DNA of 64,000 nucleotides from Sphagnum magellanicum (taxonomy: Eukaryota > Streptophyta > Sphagnopsida > Sphagnales > Sphagnaceae). A program made the translations under genes and the position numbers. The notes under the pieces are model-generated. The model was given only the letters and a program-made list of their open reading frames with translations, was not told the origin of the DNA and did not search any database. Numbering within the stretch: position 1 is the stretch's first letter; each line of letters starts with the position of its first letter. The stretch lies in contig CM038923.1 of the NCBI GenBank assembly GCA_021904315.1, positions 6,950,038-7,014,037 on the forward strand, read 5' to 3'. Positions 37,401 through 50,107 of the stretch are shown piece by piece.

Positions 37401-38494
37401 GTTAAAAAGTCAAAGAGTTATGTGTCACATTTTTCAAAATGACTATTAACATTGTAATCATAATTACAAGTTAACAATAGTTAATTTAATACACATACAC
37501 ATGCATATGAATTCATAACTTCAAAAACTTCATGGCACACAAAAATTATGACATGCCGTGACAAATATTGCTGCCATAAATTCAAGACACACAAAACTTA
37601 TGGTGTAACAAAAAATCATGGATTGCCATGAAATTTGTGACACCTTGTTGCCAAACGGCATGTCATGTCATCATCACATGGAAGAATAAGTCATTATTAT
37701 TCGCAAAGGACAATAATATTTTCAACTAGCTAATAAATTATGAAATTAATTCATCAATCAATGACATGAATCATGATGTGAAGTTAATGTCACAAGTCAT
37801 AAGGTGTTACAACTACTAGTTAACCTCGTTGCCATGTGGGGATGTCACGTTAGCATCACACGACCATAAGTTGTCATTATTCACCAAAAGTTGCAAGAAT
37901 CAATGGAATTTTGTTGTTACCTAACTTTGGATGATTCAAAATACATTAAAAATACATTTTTGAAATTTTGATATTTGTGTAAAAACCATCAAGTTGTGAT
38001 ATCAACTACAATCGCAAAACCATAATGCCACATGGTACCACAATGTCCTTTATAAGTACTTAGTCATTAACATGAACTTGTAGTTACAATTGTAGTAAAA
38101 AAAAAACAATAGTCATTTTATTAACCGGTTGTAAAACCCAAGATGTGTTGTTGTAAAATAAACATGCACATGGAGCTTAGAAGACATATGTGGTTGAATT
38201 TATAACTATAATGAAATTTCACTACCAAGTTTCAATTAAAGTTTGAGCTTCAATGAAATGTGGGCAATAAGTTCATATAAATACACACATGATGAAATGA
38301 CATTCCTTGGAACCATGATGTGTGTTCAAGGGTGTCATGATGAATACTTGCCCAAGTTGAAACTTGGATATGGAGCATTGTGAATAATGATATATTTGTG
38401 GGGTAGGGTGGTGTGTGTGGGGGGGGGGGATTGATACTTCCAATCCATTTAATAAAACATGTTAATCCAAACATGTAATTAAACCCATAGAAGT
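37401..38494. other. Non-coding stretch with a diverged tandem duplication
   Basis: Blocks starting near 37645 and 37825 share GTTGCCA, GATGTCA, GCATCACA, AAGTCATTATT-like and TCNCCAAA words with about 180-bp spacing. A G-run (10 G) lies near 38420-38429. No gene is seen. Confidence 0.45.
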
Positions 38495-38680
38495 GGTAAC
38501 AATTATTTAAATTTTCATGATTTTAAATGGTAAATCAATTAATATTGAATTTTTTTGATGCACTTTTGTAAGAATGTTTCAAATAAATTATGGGAACATT
38601 TGTATAAGTTTGAAATGAACATAATGAATATAAAATATGCGAAAACACTTTTCAAAAAATGTAAATAATGTTTTCAATGT
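38495..38680 (+). repeat. Unclassified dispersed repeat R2, copy 1
   Basis: Matches 44992-45178 in the same orientation. Shared landmarks are GTAAC-ATT-TTTAAATTT, TAAATGGTA-ATCAA-TTAAT, ATGGGAACATTT-like, TTGAAATGAA, TAATGAATATAAAA and AATGTTTTCA. Identity looks like roughly three-quarters. Confidence 0.75.
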
Positions 38681-38766
38681 GTAATTTTTTGTTTTGGGTA
38701 TTTTGTATTCATCTTATGTAAATATATTTTATATATACACATACATTATAATATCTTGCCCTAATG

Positions 38767-38930
38767 TTAGTTTCGTTATTAAATAATCTTCAAAATAGTG
38801 AAATGATTTTTTGTGAAAATATGAAGGTGAGGTGTTGAAAACTATCATAATTATCATTGGCTACAATCTGAAAATTTTCAATCCTCATATGACAATATCA
38901 TGTTAGTGGACCATGAAATTAATAATGAAA
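38767..38930 (+). repeat. Unclassified interspersed repeat R1, copy C
   Basis: Starts TTAGTTTCGTTATTAAATAA, continues through CAAAATAGTGAAATGA and GAGGTGTTGAAAACTATCAT, and ends near CTCATATGACAATATCATG. It lies about 90 bp after R2 copy 1, but R2 copy 2 has no R1 beside it, so the two families are separate. Confidence 0.75.
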
Positions 38931-40950
38931 TCAATTTTATTAAAATAATTATTCATTTTGTCAATATGGAAGCTAAGATTAGGTTATATTGTGACAATTT
39001 TTTAGTCATAAGAATTTTGTACATGTTAACTATTTAAAATTAATTCAAAAATATTCTCCTTAAATAGTCAATTTAGTTAACCCATTTATTTTTAAGCAAA
39101 ACACCAAAAAGGTGGGTGTGGGTGTGGGTCCTAAATGCATGTTCAAACCCATGTTGGAACATAAAACAATGATGATGACATTCCTTAAAATTCATGGTAT
39201 AAGGACAAATGTTTGGAATTAATTCCCCAACAACTGAAACACAAAATTAGAAAAATTTAACACTTGTTGGAATTACATATTAAAAACCATGACATTTGTA
39301 AAAATGAAAGAAAACAACAAACACATAAATATATAATATACTTTCTATGAAACTTTCTATGTACCATTTAATAGACATTTTTAAAAAGTCAAAACATACA
39401 TTTAGATTGCATAATTCACCTTGCCATCAAAACATGAAAAATTAATGCACAAAACATCATACAAACATAGTAAACAAATTAAATTGTGAAGCATAATTGT
39501 ATTCCAAAAATATGAACTTATGTGCACCTTTAATAAGATAACACCCTTATCGAAGGTCAAAATATTTTTCATTATTATCACTTACCTACTTAATGTACAT
39601 GCAATAATCTTATCATACTTTTATTCATTAATCCAAATGACAAATGCCCTTAAATGATTAAAAACAATTTTCTTTTCTTATAATAAAAGTGCCTCAATGT
39701 ATCTTGCCCACTTATAGGATGATTTGGGAAAGCAAAGCATGTTTGATGGAGGAAATTAATTGCATGGCATTGAAAATACTTTCATATAAGCTACAAAAAA
39801 ATTGGTTTTGCATGTTGCATGTCACTATGTTTCTTAGGAATCTTGTGAAAGCTCCAGAATTAAAAGGCACTTGATTTCAAATTTGGGATGTTGGGAATTT
39901 CAAGAATTTGTCATTTTGATGTGATCCTCACCGAGACTTGTATAAAGTATACCATTAAGAAAATGATGTACCTTTCATGTGTCCCAAGGTTCTAAGCCAT
40001 AGCAAACCCATGATGAATTATAAATGTTCTTTGAGATCAAATCACAATAAATTCCTTTTGATTATTTTGTGTACACCAAAATGTTTAGGATATATAATAT
40101 CATAGTATATTGTGACTTGTATTAATTAGTTGTGGGGACCCCCAAAGTTCAATTTTTTTTTCTTTTGTGATAGACAACATCTTTGATTGGCCCATTACCA
40201 AATTTTCTAAAATTATGGGCAAATCTTAATTGATAAGCATTGAGCTTTGGCACCCCACTCCCCAAAATATGGCTTCCCCACCCCTTTACAAGTTTTGTAC
40301 ATGCAACTTGAACTATGCCTAAACAATATGGGAAAAATAGAAGTGTTTGGGAAAAACAAAAACTATTAATCTAAAGGCCTACATACAACTCAATCAACTA
40401 TTGTAATATATGGGTGACTTCGGCATAAATTATTATTATTATAATTTTCCAATTATTTGAAAACAAATTAACCCTATTGTTGAAATTTTCAAAAAACTAA
40501 ATTATAGGAATCTAAAATTGAACACTTGCCACCTAGTACAAATAAACACATTAGTTGTGAACACATTAACCACAAGGACAATAAGAAAACTCTAAAGTTG
40601 AGTTAAAACTTAATATATAAAATCCTTATATGTTGAAAAGTTCAAAATTAAAAACTCAAGTGGTGGATTTTGAGTTTTAGAATAAATAAATTATTCAGCA
40701 TTTGCATGTGTGTTGAATCCACCCATGTACTACAATATTATTCACTTTATTAAGGTAGAAATGAGGCGCTTGCCTATTCGACCATTTCTCAAAAAAATGA
40801 ACCAAAAAATCCACACCCCTTGTTTAAAATAAAAAAACATATTAGCTTATCATTAGATGTTCAATAATTTCATTGGCTCTTAAATTTTTTTATTCTTCAC
40901 ACTATTTGTGGCCATTTTTTACCTAGGTTGATGGTATCGACCAATGTTGG
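38931..40950. other. Non-coding AT-rich stretch
   Basis: No gene or clear repeat recognised. Confidence 0.5.
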
Positions 40951-41104
40951 CATTACAACAAAATGTGTCCTTGTATGCCAAGTGATTTCATTAGATTTTG
41001 AGTGAATTCACTGGTTGTGGTGAATGGGGACTAGTGAAGAAGTAGTGAATTCACTGGTCTAGTGAATAGGGACTAGTGAATTACACCCACATTTTGTAGT
41101 AGTG
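40951..41104. mobile_element. CACTA-type miniature element with TGG target duplication
   Basis: The left end reads CATTACAACAAAATGTGTCC and the right end, on the other strand, CACTACTACAAAATGTGGG. These are imperfect terminal inverted repeats starting with CAYTA. TGG flanks both ends (40948-40950 and 41105-41107), a 3-bp target duplication as CACTA (En/Spm) elements make. The 154-bp interior carries several TAGTGAATTCACT-like words as subterminal repeats. It encodes nothing and would depend on a transposase made elsewhere. Confidence 0.88.
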
Positions 41105-42345
41105 TGGGCAAATGTCAAAAATACCTTCGGATATCACATGGGTATATTTATATAAACCATTTAAGGTATCACTTTGAATGACTTACAATGATTGAAAACT
41201 TGATCATCAGTTCTCACTTGTGTGAAAATTGAACGGTGAAAACTGGCTCAAGGAAAAAAATGAAAATTATTGAAACTCAGGTGAATTAAAAATCCCTTTA
41301 TTTGGGTTATGTTTTTAGGTACTATGTACAAGGTTTAATGCACAAGGTTGTACATTTAATGCATAAGGTTTGAGAGGAATTATAATAGTTATACAAGTAA
41401 GAATAATGAAAATATATGTAATAGTACTAAAGGTGTTCATGAAAAAGGAAAGATAAAATGAAACTCAATTTACCACAAAAATTGATTGTTTTATAAGTTT
41501 CACCCCCCTCCCCTTTGAATGTTAATTTACTTTTTGTAAGTTTTAGTCCTGTGTATGACTAAACCTAGGGTTTTAGTGTCATGTTTTCCTTACTTTATTA
41601 ATAACTTTATTGCTTATGATTTTTTCATTTTTAAGGAAAGAAATAAAATGAACAAAATGTTCGTAATTTTGGTTATGCTTTTCTTATTTGAAAAAAAAAA
41701 AAAAAAACTAGTTTGTGAAAACCGGTTCAATTTTTTAAAGAAAATATTGATACATTGCCCCATTATAATTTTTTTTTTAAAAAATTAAAAGTTAAAAACT
41801 AAAACTTTTTGTAAGTTATTTTGTGAAAACTAAATCTAGCAAGTACTAGAAAATTGTGATACCCACCCAACACTGGTAGGTATTAAGATATGGGTGTATA
41901 TAGGGCTCTCCCAAAAAATGTTATGTTAATCTTGCACCATGGAGCTTTCACTACTTGTACCCAATTGTGAGAAGTTAGGGAAATGCTGAAGACTTGAAAG
42001 ATCATTTTTATTACATGTTTGTATCACTAAAATTACCATTAATTTCATTTAATAAATGTAAGGGCACATTATATTGCAATTATGCCAAATTTCCCAACGG
42101 TAATTTCAATAGTAAAAAGATATATAACATTCAATGCAAATATATCAAATACATGAATAATTTGATGTATTTTACTTTTAAATGGCCTTTCCATGCATGT
42201 TGGGTTTTAAACACTTTCAATAGTAGGGCACAATAAGTGTCACACTATTAGTAATATTAAGCTCAACAAAGTTCCCTAGGAAACAACTTAGTGGCAATGG
42301 TAGTTCATGCCTCCATAAGGTAATTATTTTAATATGGGGGTGTAA
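41105..42345. other. Non-coding AT-rich stretch
   Basis: No gene recognised. A run of 18 A lies near 41690-41707. Confidence 0.5.
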
Positions 42346-42349
42346 CCAT

Positions 42350-43375
42350 AAAGGGAGTGGCCGAACAAGGATTCTATGGTTGTGTATTTTGTGTGAATGC
42401 CAGATTCACTGATCAGGGTTCTAGAGTTAATCCAGCCATCACATTCATTAATGAGAGCGACGGATTTTATCATTTTTGGAAGGAGGTTAGTGATGGTCGT
42501 GCTGGGAAGTGTTGCTCTCTAGTTGTGTGGGATGGGAAATATAGGAAGAAGGCGGCACGAATGATGGAGGGGGATGGCGCCGCATTGATGAGTTGTTGAA
42601 GAGATGACGGCGGAAAAAGTGAGGGAGGACGGAGGCTTGTAAAGGAAGCCAAGGATGGAAAGAAGGAGCTGTGTGGGCATGTGGAGACGGACGATGGGAG
42701 AGGAGCTAAGGAATGCATGGAGAGACAGACTGAGAAGTTTGATTTTTGGAAGAGAGCGTTAGAGTCCAAAAATTGTTTTTGATTCTTGATGAACATTGCT
42801 TAGGGAGAGGAGATCAGGGTATAACAAGAGGTTGAGGTCGTACTAGAGATGAATTTTTGTTCTTAGATTTTGTGTTGAAGATGGAAGGGTAGAGCTGAAG
42901 ATGTCAGATGAGCTCAGAAATGTATAGACATATCGCTCCGTATGTATGTTTTTGGAGAACTTGGCTGAGTTGTTGTAACTCTTCGCTGCGCCAGTGACTT
43001 AACAAAGTAGGGTTGATAGATTTTTGATGAGTATTCTGGAGTGAAGAAAGCTTGTGCTATCAGGGAACTCTATAAATTTTGACCTAATGAGTTTGATCTC
43101 TAAGATTTTATCTTGCTGATTTGTCTGAGTAAGAGTTGAATCTGTGGAAGTTCAGAAAAAGGGGAGTTTGCATGGTGATGTGTGCTTCTCATTGGGGTTT
43201 AGTAGAGCCAGAGGACAAAAGCTTTGGACTCAGATTAATGCCATTGTCATGCTACTGGTTTGATAGGTAGATACCCATTCACATTATGTCTGAGTGAGTT
43301 CGACAGAGGGGTCGTGTTGTTGTTTGACCCTTCCTTTTTGGTGACAGGGGGACTATTAAAATCCAAAAAAAGTTG
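42350..43375 (+). other. GC- and purine-rich island of unknown origin
   Basis: For about 1 kb the plus strand becomes rich in G and in GA-type words (GGAGGACGGAGG, GGAAAGAAGGAGCTG), unlike the AT-rich DNA on both sides. The edges look abrupt near 42.35 and 43.37 kb. The longest open frame (42357-42599, 80 codons) shows no domain I know. It may be an old insertion of a mobile element or a gene fragment; no family can be named. Confidence 0.5.
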
Positions 43376-44991
43376 CACCTTGATTTAGAAGAACCTATTA
43401 TTGTGACTAATTAACTAGCCTACCCCATTGGCAATTATGTCACCCTATTTAATAAGTGGCACATTGTTTCATACTTGGGCTACTAATATACTATATTTTT
43501 GGTCAAACATATTGTGATCAAATTGATATTTAATATATTAAACTTAAATGTAGTGTGCATGGTTAGTGTGTAAAATCAAAAAAATCTTCAATAACCTCCC
43601 AAAGGAACATAATCTTGCTTATGTTCTTGTATTCTTATGTAAGATGTTTCTATGTTATGTGGTAAATTGAAATGTTGAATGTATGAACTAGCATAACATG
43701 TTGAAGTAGACCAAAAAAATCTCAATAATGTAGAAAAGTAGAGTTGTCAACTTTAGAGGTTAAAAAGTAGAACACATTATTTGAAAAATAATGTTTAAAC
43801 TACATGAGCATATGTAGTATGACATGAAAAAGTTTTTAAAAGCTCAAGATCTTGTGTTTACTTTTTTTCCAACTTACTTTCACTCATTTTTTTTGATTTG
43901 GTGTTGTTGCCCCATTTTGCACAAAGTAAACATAAAATATAATCATGATCTTTCATTTTTAAAGTTCACTCTTATAGTTCTTTCAAAAAACATTTAAAAC
44001 ATGTTTTACTATATATAAACAAAAAATATGTTTGTAATTCATATTGAAAAGTAAGTTCTTAGCACTTCAAACCTACATAATGAAAAACTTACTTTTGAAA
44101 GGCTTAACATTATCATAATTGAAAATTTCAAGTTTCAAAAAATGTGTATCAATATGCATGATGGCTCAAACATTAATAACAAATCATTTGAACAATTTGA
44201 TTTGGATAAAGTATCAAATATAAACTTGCAATAAATTTAAAAAATAGTTTGAATAATTATATAAATTGGGGATGACCATATATGGTTATTTAATATGGCT
44301 AATACACCCCAAGGATTATGACATTGATAAAAGGCCTAGAATTCAAAATCTATTTTCCAATTACTTTTACTTTTTGAGCAAGGATCACAAATTGACCTAC
44401 TTTAGCATGTTTGTGCCCAAACATTAGTGAATAAGTTGCTTGCCCTTAACAATTGTTCATTCTCACAAAAAGTGAACTCCTAATCCTTGTAAATATATAA
44501 ACAAAAAGGAAAATAAATTTTGTTTTAAAACTTTGGAACAATTATTTTTAAATAATGCATAGTTTGTTCAAAAAAATTAATATTTTAATTGGAAAAAATG
44601 TGTTAGCCAGTGATAAGTCATTAGGATCTACTACATAGATTGACATGTATTAGGTATTGGTAAAACAAGTGAACACTTTGGTTGTTTCCATATTAATCAA
44701 ATACAAAAGTTAATGAGTCCAAGTCAAAAAAATATTTCAATGAAGTTAGCCTAATGTATTAATGGGCAAATTGCCACCAAATTTTGAATTTTGGGATTAT
44801 TTGTGTAAGTGTAAAAAAACAATTGTGTGATGGAGTGCAAATTAAAAGAAAAAAAAACATGTTAAAGTTATAAAAGTGTAGATTTAGAGTTTAAGTTTCA
44901 AAATTTGGGAAGGCAAGGGAATTTTTGAGAAGAAGTTGTGTGACCCCATTAGATATTGGGTGGGCCCATGTTAAAATGAGCTACAAAATGT
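43376..44991. other. Non-coding AT-rich stretch
   Basis: No gene or repeat recognised. Confidence 0.5.
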
Positions 44992-45178
44992 GTAACCATT
45001 GTTTAAATTTATATGTTTCTAAATGGTACATCAAATTAATGTCGAAAATCTTTCATGCAATTATGCAATAATGTTTTTAACATATAATGGAAACATTCAA
45101 ATACTTGTTTGAAATGAATCTAATGAATATAAAACACTTAAAAGCACTTTAAAAACAATGTAACCAATGTTTTCACTA
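44992..45178 (+). repeat. Unclassified dispersed repeat R2, copy 2
   Basis: Partner of 38495-38680. The first matching bases are GTAACCATTGTTTAAATTT and the last AATGTTTTCACT. The flanks do not match those of copy 1, which indicates separate insertions rather than one large duplication. Confidence 0.75.
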
Positions 45179-46277
45179 AATGAACTCCATAAATATTTAA
45201 ATGATTGGAAGCTTATATATTATGGGAGATTTTCTAAATGGAGCTTCATATAATAATATAGTTCAACTACTAAAAGAAATTATTAAATTTATGACTCCAT
45301 TTATGATTGATTTTGTAGTCAAATTAAACATTATCTTATTAAGGGGCCTTTAATAAGCACCGTTATTTTCTCAAACCTATCTCTTTAGTATTCCACATTA
45401 GAATTAGACTCTATTGTTAATTTAGTAGCATATCAAGGTTTTTTTTTTAATCAATGTGGAAATTGTGTGTCATCAATTTAACACATTGATGGCCAATCTT
45501 ACCTAATAATTTACATGTATAATGGGACATGTATGGTCATTGCCTATTTGTCAATTAACACCTACCTAGATTTAATCATCAATGTTTGAAACAAAAGACA
45601 TGATGGTCATTCTAAAATTTGAAATATTACTCACTAGCTTAAATTTACATCCCACTTGAAACCAGACACATGACATAACAGTTGTTTGTAAAATAACTTA
45701 TAACCACAAAACATGGAGACTATTTATTTATCATCTTTAGCCCAAAGTACATCAGATGCATGATGCCACATATGCATGATGGAAGGATCATATGAACATT
45801 TAATGCATGCCAAAGCATGATGCCAATGTCACAAGCCATACAAATGCAATAAGGCTATGCCACAATCATGTAACATATCATAGTCATGTTTAAAACACAA
45901 AGGTCCCAACAAATTGGAGCTACCCTTTTATGTAGCTTATTGTTTGGCTAATAGTTGCATTGTTTCAATATTATTTTTATTTTCTCCTCCCACATGTGCT
46001 TTCTATGCAATGCTAATTGACCCAAGCATGGGCATATTTCTTTTTTTTACTAGTGAATTTCTATGAAAAGTAAAAAAAAGAAAAAAACAATAATGTGAAA
46101 ATTAATTGATTTTTGGGGCTTTCAATCACCAAAATTTGAAAAAAATAAAACAAGTGCCACAATATTTTTGTGTTTGGCTCTAATAGGTAACCACAAAGGT
46201 TTATTTCACCAAAAATGATTCCCTTGTTTATAGGCAAATTTGGCTATCATTGCAAGAAAATATGTTTTTTTTCACCC
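45179..46277. other. Non-coding AT-rich stretch
   Basis: No gene recognised. ACCACAAAGGTTTATTTCAC near 46188 resembles the right arm of the hairpin element that follows and may be a truncated copy of it. Confidence 0.45.
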
Positions 46278-46515
46278 AAAAAGCCACAATTCACATATGT
46301 GTGAATTAATTTTTGTGGTTTCATCCATTATAATGTACAATATGTGGTGTTTATTATGGCATATATTACATTAAAACGTAATATTAATTTGTGCTAATAT
46401 GTTTTTCCATTTTAATGTAATATATGCCACAACAAACATTCCCTATTTATGTTGTGGTGGATGAAACCACAAAGGTTTATTCACATATGAGTCATGAGCC
46501 ACAACTTTTTACATG
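46278..46515. mobile_element. Hairpin (foldback or MITE-like) element
   Basis: Two arms of about 90 bp are inverted copies of each other. Shared words from outside in are TTCACATATG, TTTGTGGTTTCATCCA, ATGTGGT/TTTGTTGTGG-like, and GGCATATATTACATTAAAA. A loop of about 25 bp lies near 46379-46405. The length of about 200-230 bp and the lack of coding fit a miniature inverted-repeat element. Its right side abuts the left end of the large CACTA-like element. Confidence 0.8.
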
Positions 46516-46964
46516 TACTACTACAAAATGTGTCTTAGTCACTATGGGTTTCATTACATTTTGAGTGAATTTGGACATTTTTACTTAATGAAATTGTTTA
46601 ACCCTTGGTGAATGAGGACCAATTGTTATGGACAATGAATTGTTTCACTAGTACTTAGTGAAACAAGGTTACTCTAAAGTGAAATACAAATTTACCAAAC
46701 CATTCACTTGCTAGTTAATTAATTAACCAACATGGAAATCAATTAAAATTTAATTATTTAATATACAATATTATTGATAATTTTATGATTTTTAAACCTA
46801 TGATTTATTGACACATGTCACTACCTAGGCTAGATTAAAAACCTAGCCTAGGTAGGTAGGCCACATATTCAACTTAAGCACCTATTCTAGGAATTCGATA
46901 GGAAAATATTTGATGAACACACCATTGTTGACCCAACACACCATTGTTAACCACACACAACACC

Positions 46965-47036
46965 ATTCATGAGGTTTGAACCTTTGACCTTTGGAATGGA
47001 GGCAAACACTCTCACCATCAAGCCATTCCACTTGTT
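46965..47036 (-). mobile_element. tRNA-like SINE head inside the CACTA-type element
   Basis: On the minus strand TGGCTTGATGGTGAGAGTG (A box) is followed by AAAGGTTCAAACCTC (B box) at tRNA-like spacing. It resembles the segment at 36885-36942. A complete cloverleaf is not evident. Its position shows a nested insertion. Confidence 0.55.
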
Positions 47037-47504
47037 ATGGTAATATGTTACATTACATTTTATTTATCAAATACTTCATTTTAAACATTACAAAAACATA
47101 AACTTTGAAAATTCATATCTTATTGAGATTTTATTCAAATGAAATGATTCGAGTTTATTTTTTCAAAAATTCAATAATGTACATAATTACATTTATTTCC
47201 TTTTGAAAATTTAAAATCATTTGAACAAAAAAAATTTGAATATCATTATTCAATAACATTTCAATGGCCATTTTTTTGAAAAAAAAAATAATTTAATAAA
47301 TGGATAAATGTTTTGTAAATATAATAATACTACCTATGCTAAGCTACTTTTAATTATTATATGAGTATTTTTCATTAATTTAAATTATTTCACCCTACAT
47401 TATTTACGGTTATTTATGGCTATTCTTAATTATTTTTGGTTATTTTTGGTTATTTCACCTTAGGCTATTTTTGGTTATTCTAAGTTATTTTTGGTTATTT
47501 AAAC

Positions 47505-47715
47505 TTATTACACCTTAAATTATTTTTAATTATTGTAAATTTTTTGGGTTATTTTATGTTATTTTTGGCTATTTTAGCTTATTACACCTTAAATTATTTT
47601 TAGTTATTGTAAATTTTTTGGGTTATTCTATGTTATTTTTGGCTATTTTAGCTTATTACACCTTAAATTATTTTTAGTTATTGTAAATTTTTTGGGCTAT
47701 TCTATGTTATTTTTA
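47505..47715. repeat. 73-74 bp tandem repeat, about three copies
   Basis: GTAAATTTTTTGGG recurs at 47535, 47609 and 47682 with nearly identical sequence between (TTATTTTTGGCTATTTTAGC and TTACACCTTAAATTATTTTT). It grades into looser GGTTATTTTTGG-type repeats on both sides. Confidence 0.88.
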
Positions 47716-47909
47716 ACTATTGTAAATTATTTTAGTTTAGGTTATTTGTAGCTATTATAAGTTATTTTTGACTATTGAAGTTTATTTCACCTTATGTTAT
47801 TATTGGCAATTCTTGGTTATTATAAGTTATTTCACCTTAAGCTACTTTTATCTATTATAAATTATTTCACCCTAAATTATTTTTGGCAATCTTAAGCAAT
47901 TCTAATATA

Positions 47910-48440
47910 TGGCTATTGGTTATTCTTTTATTAGGGCTATTGGTGGTTATTAATGGCTATTGGTACCTATTCTATTAGTGGCTATTTGTGGTTTTTCTAT
48001 TAATGGTTATTGGTGGCTATTCTATTAATGGCTATTAATAATTATTCTATTGGTGGTTATTAGTAGTTACTCTATTGGTGGCTATTAGTAGCTATTCTAT
48101 TGGTGGTTATTAGTGGTTATTTTATTAATGGCAATTGGTGGTTATTCTATTAACGGCCATTGGTGGTTATTTTACTAATGGCTATTGGTGATTATTCTAT
48201 TAACGGCTATTGGTGGTTATTTTATTAACAACTATTGGTGGTTATTCAATTAATAGCTATTGGTCGTCATTTTATTCATGGCTATTGGTTGTTATTCTAT
48301 AAATAATTATTGATGGTTATTCTATTAATGACAATTAATGGCTATTCTATTAATGACAATTAGTGGCTATTCTATTAATGGTTATTAATGGATATTATAT
48401 TGGTGGATATTGGTGGTTATTAATGGTTATTATATTATAA
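47910..48440. repeat. 25-bp minisatellite
   Basis: The unit approximates GGTTATTYTATTAAYGGC followed by TATTGGT, 25 bp in all. It is repeated head to tail about twenty times with substitutions; the cleanest part is 48130-48260. There are no unique spacers, so this is not a CRISPR-like array. Confidence 0.88.
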
Positions 48441-50107
48441 GTTATTGTTGGTTATTATATGTTATATTACAAGTATTGGTGATTATTGTATTATAAATTA
48501 TTGTTGGATATTTTATGTTATAATATATAAACTATTGGTAGTTATTATATTGTAGGGTATTTAAAATTATTTTTCATAGGTTATTATATTATATTTTAAA
48601 TTATTTTAAGTTATTATAATTATGATAAAATAATTTATAATAACATAAAATAAATGACCTTGAATAACTTAAAGTATAACTTGAAATAACATATATTAAT
48701 TTAAAATTTAAAAAACCTAAGGTATAGCTTAAAGTTAGTTGAATAATTTAATTTAAAATAACTTAAAAGCTTATAATAAACTAATTAAGATGCCTTAAGG
48801 TAAAATAACGTATAATAGTTTAGGGTAGAATAATTTATAATAACTTATAATAACATAAAATATAAGTTAAAATAACTAAAATAACTTAAAATAATATAGG
48901 GTATATTATCAAGTAGCATAGATAAAATATTTTAAAAAACATAGAAATAAACCTATTTACTATAGTAAATTATAATAGTGAATTATGTTAACTAGTAATG
49001 AAACATGATGTCTACATAATGATATTATAGTGAAATAACTTTCACCAGGGTGAAATCAGTAAAATCCAATGAGGTTATTTCATTTTTAAGGTTTCATAGT
49101 GATTTAAGCTAGTAAATTGCACCCCACTTTTGTAGTAGTGATAAATAAAACCACATTCTTTTATAGTGCATTATATCTTTCTATGGATGATTGTGACTTT
49201 AACTACATCACAAAATCGATGAAAAAAATAAAAATGGGTAGGAGGGGATGCTATTGTAGGCACGCAGCATAAAGATGTGGTGATGATTTTGCACTTTGCT
49301 TTGTCCAATATGACCCAACCAATCCACCAACCATCTTAAACCAACAACAAATTATCCACCACCTTGAACCTCATGAGAAAAGTTAAAGCAAGCAAGCAAG
49401 CAAGCACCAGGTGTGAAATTGAGAAAAGTTGAGCTTGCCTGTGAACCTGAGAAAGGTTAAGCAAGTATTGAACCTACACTGCACTTGCAGGGCAGTCCAA
49501 TCCAAAATGCAGCTGATGGGTGGGATCTCTTCCCAGGCCAATTTTTGATACCTACTTACACACTGTCAAGGAGGACAAAAGTGAGCACAGAGTGAAAGCC
49601 AATGAATCGGCTCTGCTGCCACGGGGGTGGGTTAGCCCAGAGCCCGTGCATTTCCAAGTCTACTTGTAAACATCTGGTAGAAGGGACAGGTATGACAAGC
49701 TAATAGAGCACTGAGCACTCAGGTGTGAAGGAAAAAAGAAGCTGAAGCTGTGGACCAGCCACCAAGGCAACCGCAAAAAGAAAAGATTATTCAAAGATTT
49801 GAGCAAGGACAAACAACAAATCATGCACTCATATGACAATGATCGGCCCTGCACTGCAGTCTACCTGGTAACAGTGGATCACCAAATCTTGGTTAGGAGT
49901 TTTTACAAGCCCTGGCAACTGTTGTTGATCCATGCATGCACCCTTGCTGCAATGGCTCCACAATCTAGACAGAGGAGCTGGCTCTTACTACTTCCAAGCT
50001 AACAAAAGAAGTTGATGAAGAAGATTGGGATTGCAAAGCATGAGTATGAATGAATTTTTACGCCTGCACCCACCTCCTTCAAGACACTGTTAAAATCAAA
50101 ACCCAGA

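Larger units (their letters stand above)
46516..49140. mobile_element. Non-autonomous CACTA-type element, 2.6 kb
   Basis: The left end is TACTACTACAAAATGTGTC and the right end, on the other strand, is CACTACTACAAAAGTGGGG. The right subterminal sequence is plainly homologous to that of the 154-bp element at 40951-41104, and the left one shares CATTACATTTTGAGTGAAT-like sequence with it. The flanking triplets are ATG and ATA, a 3-bp target duplication with one difference. The interior holds a tRNA-like SINE head, a CCTAGG palindrome, a 73-74 bp tandem repeat and a 25-bp minisatellite, but no transposase. It would have needed a helper element. Confidence 0.78.

Noticed and set aside
36885-47036. 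Functional tRNA genes at the two tRNA-like segments
   Set aside because: Acceptor and D-arm pairing are not evident, so SINE heads are the better reading.
47910-48440. CRISPR-like array
   Set aside because: Units are contiguous and diverged with no unique spacers, and this is a plant genome.
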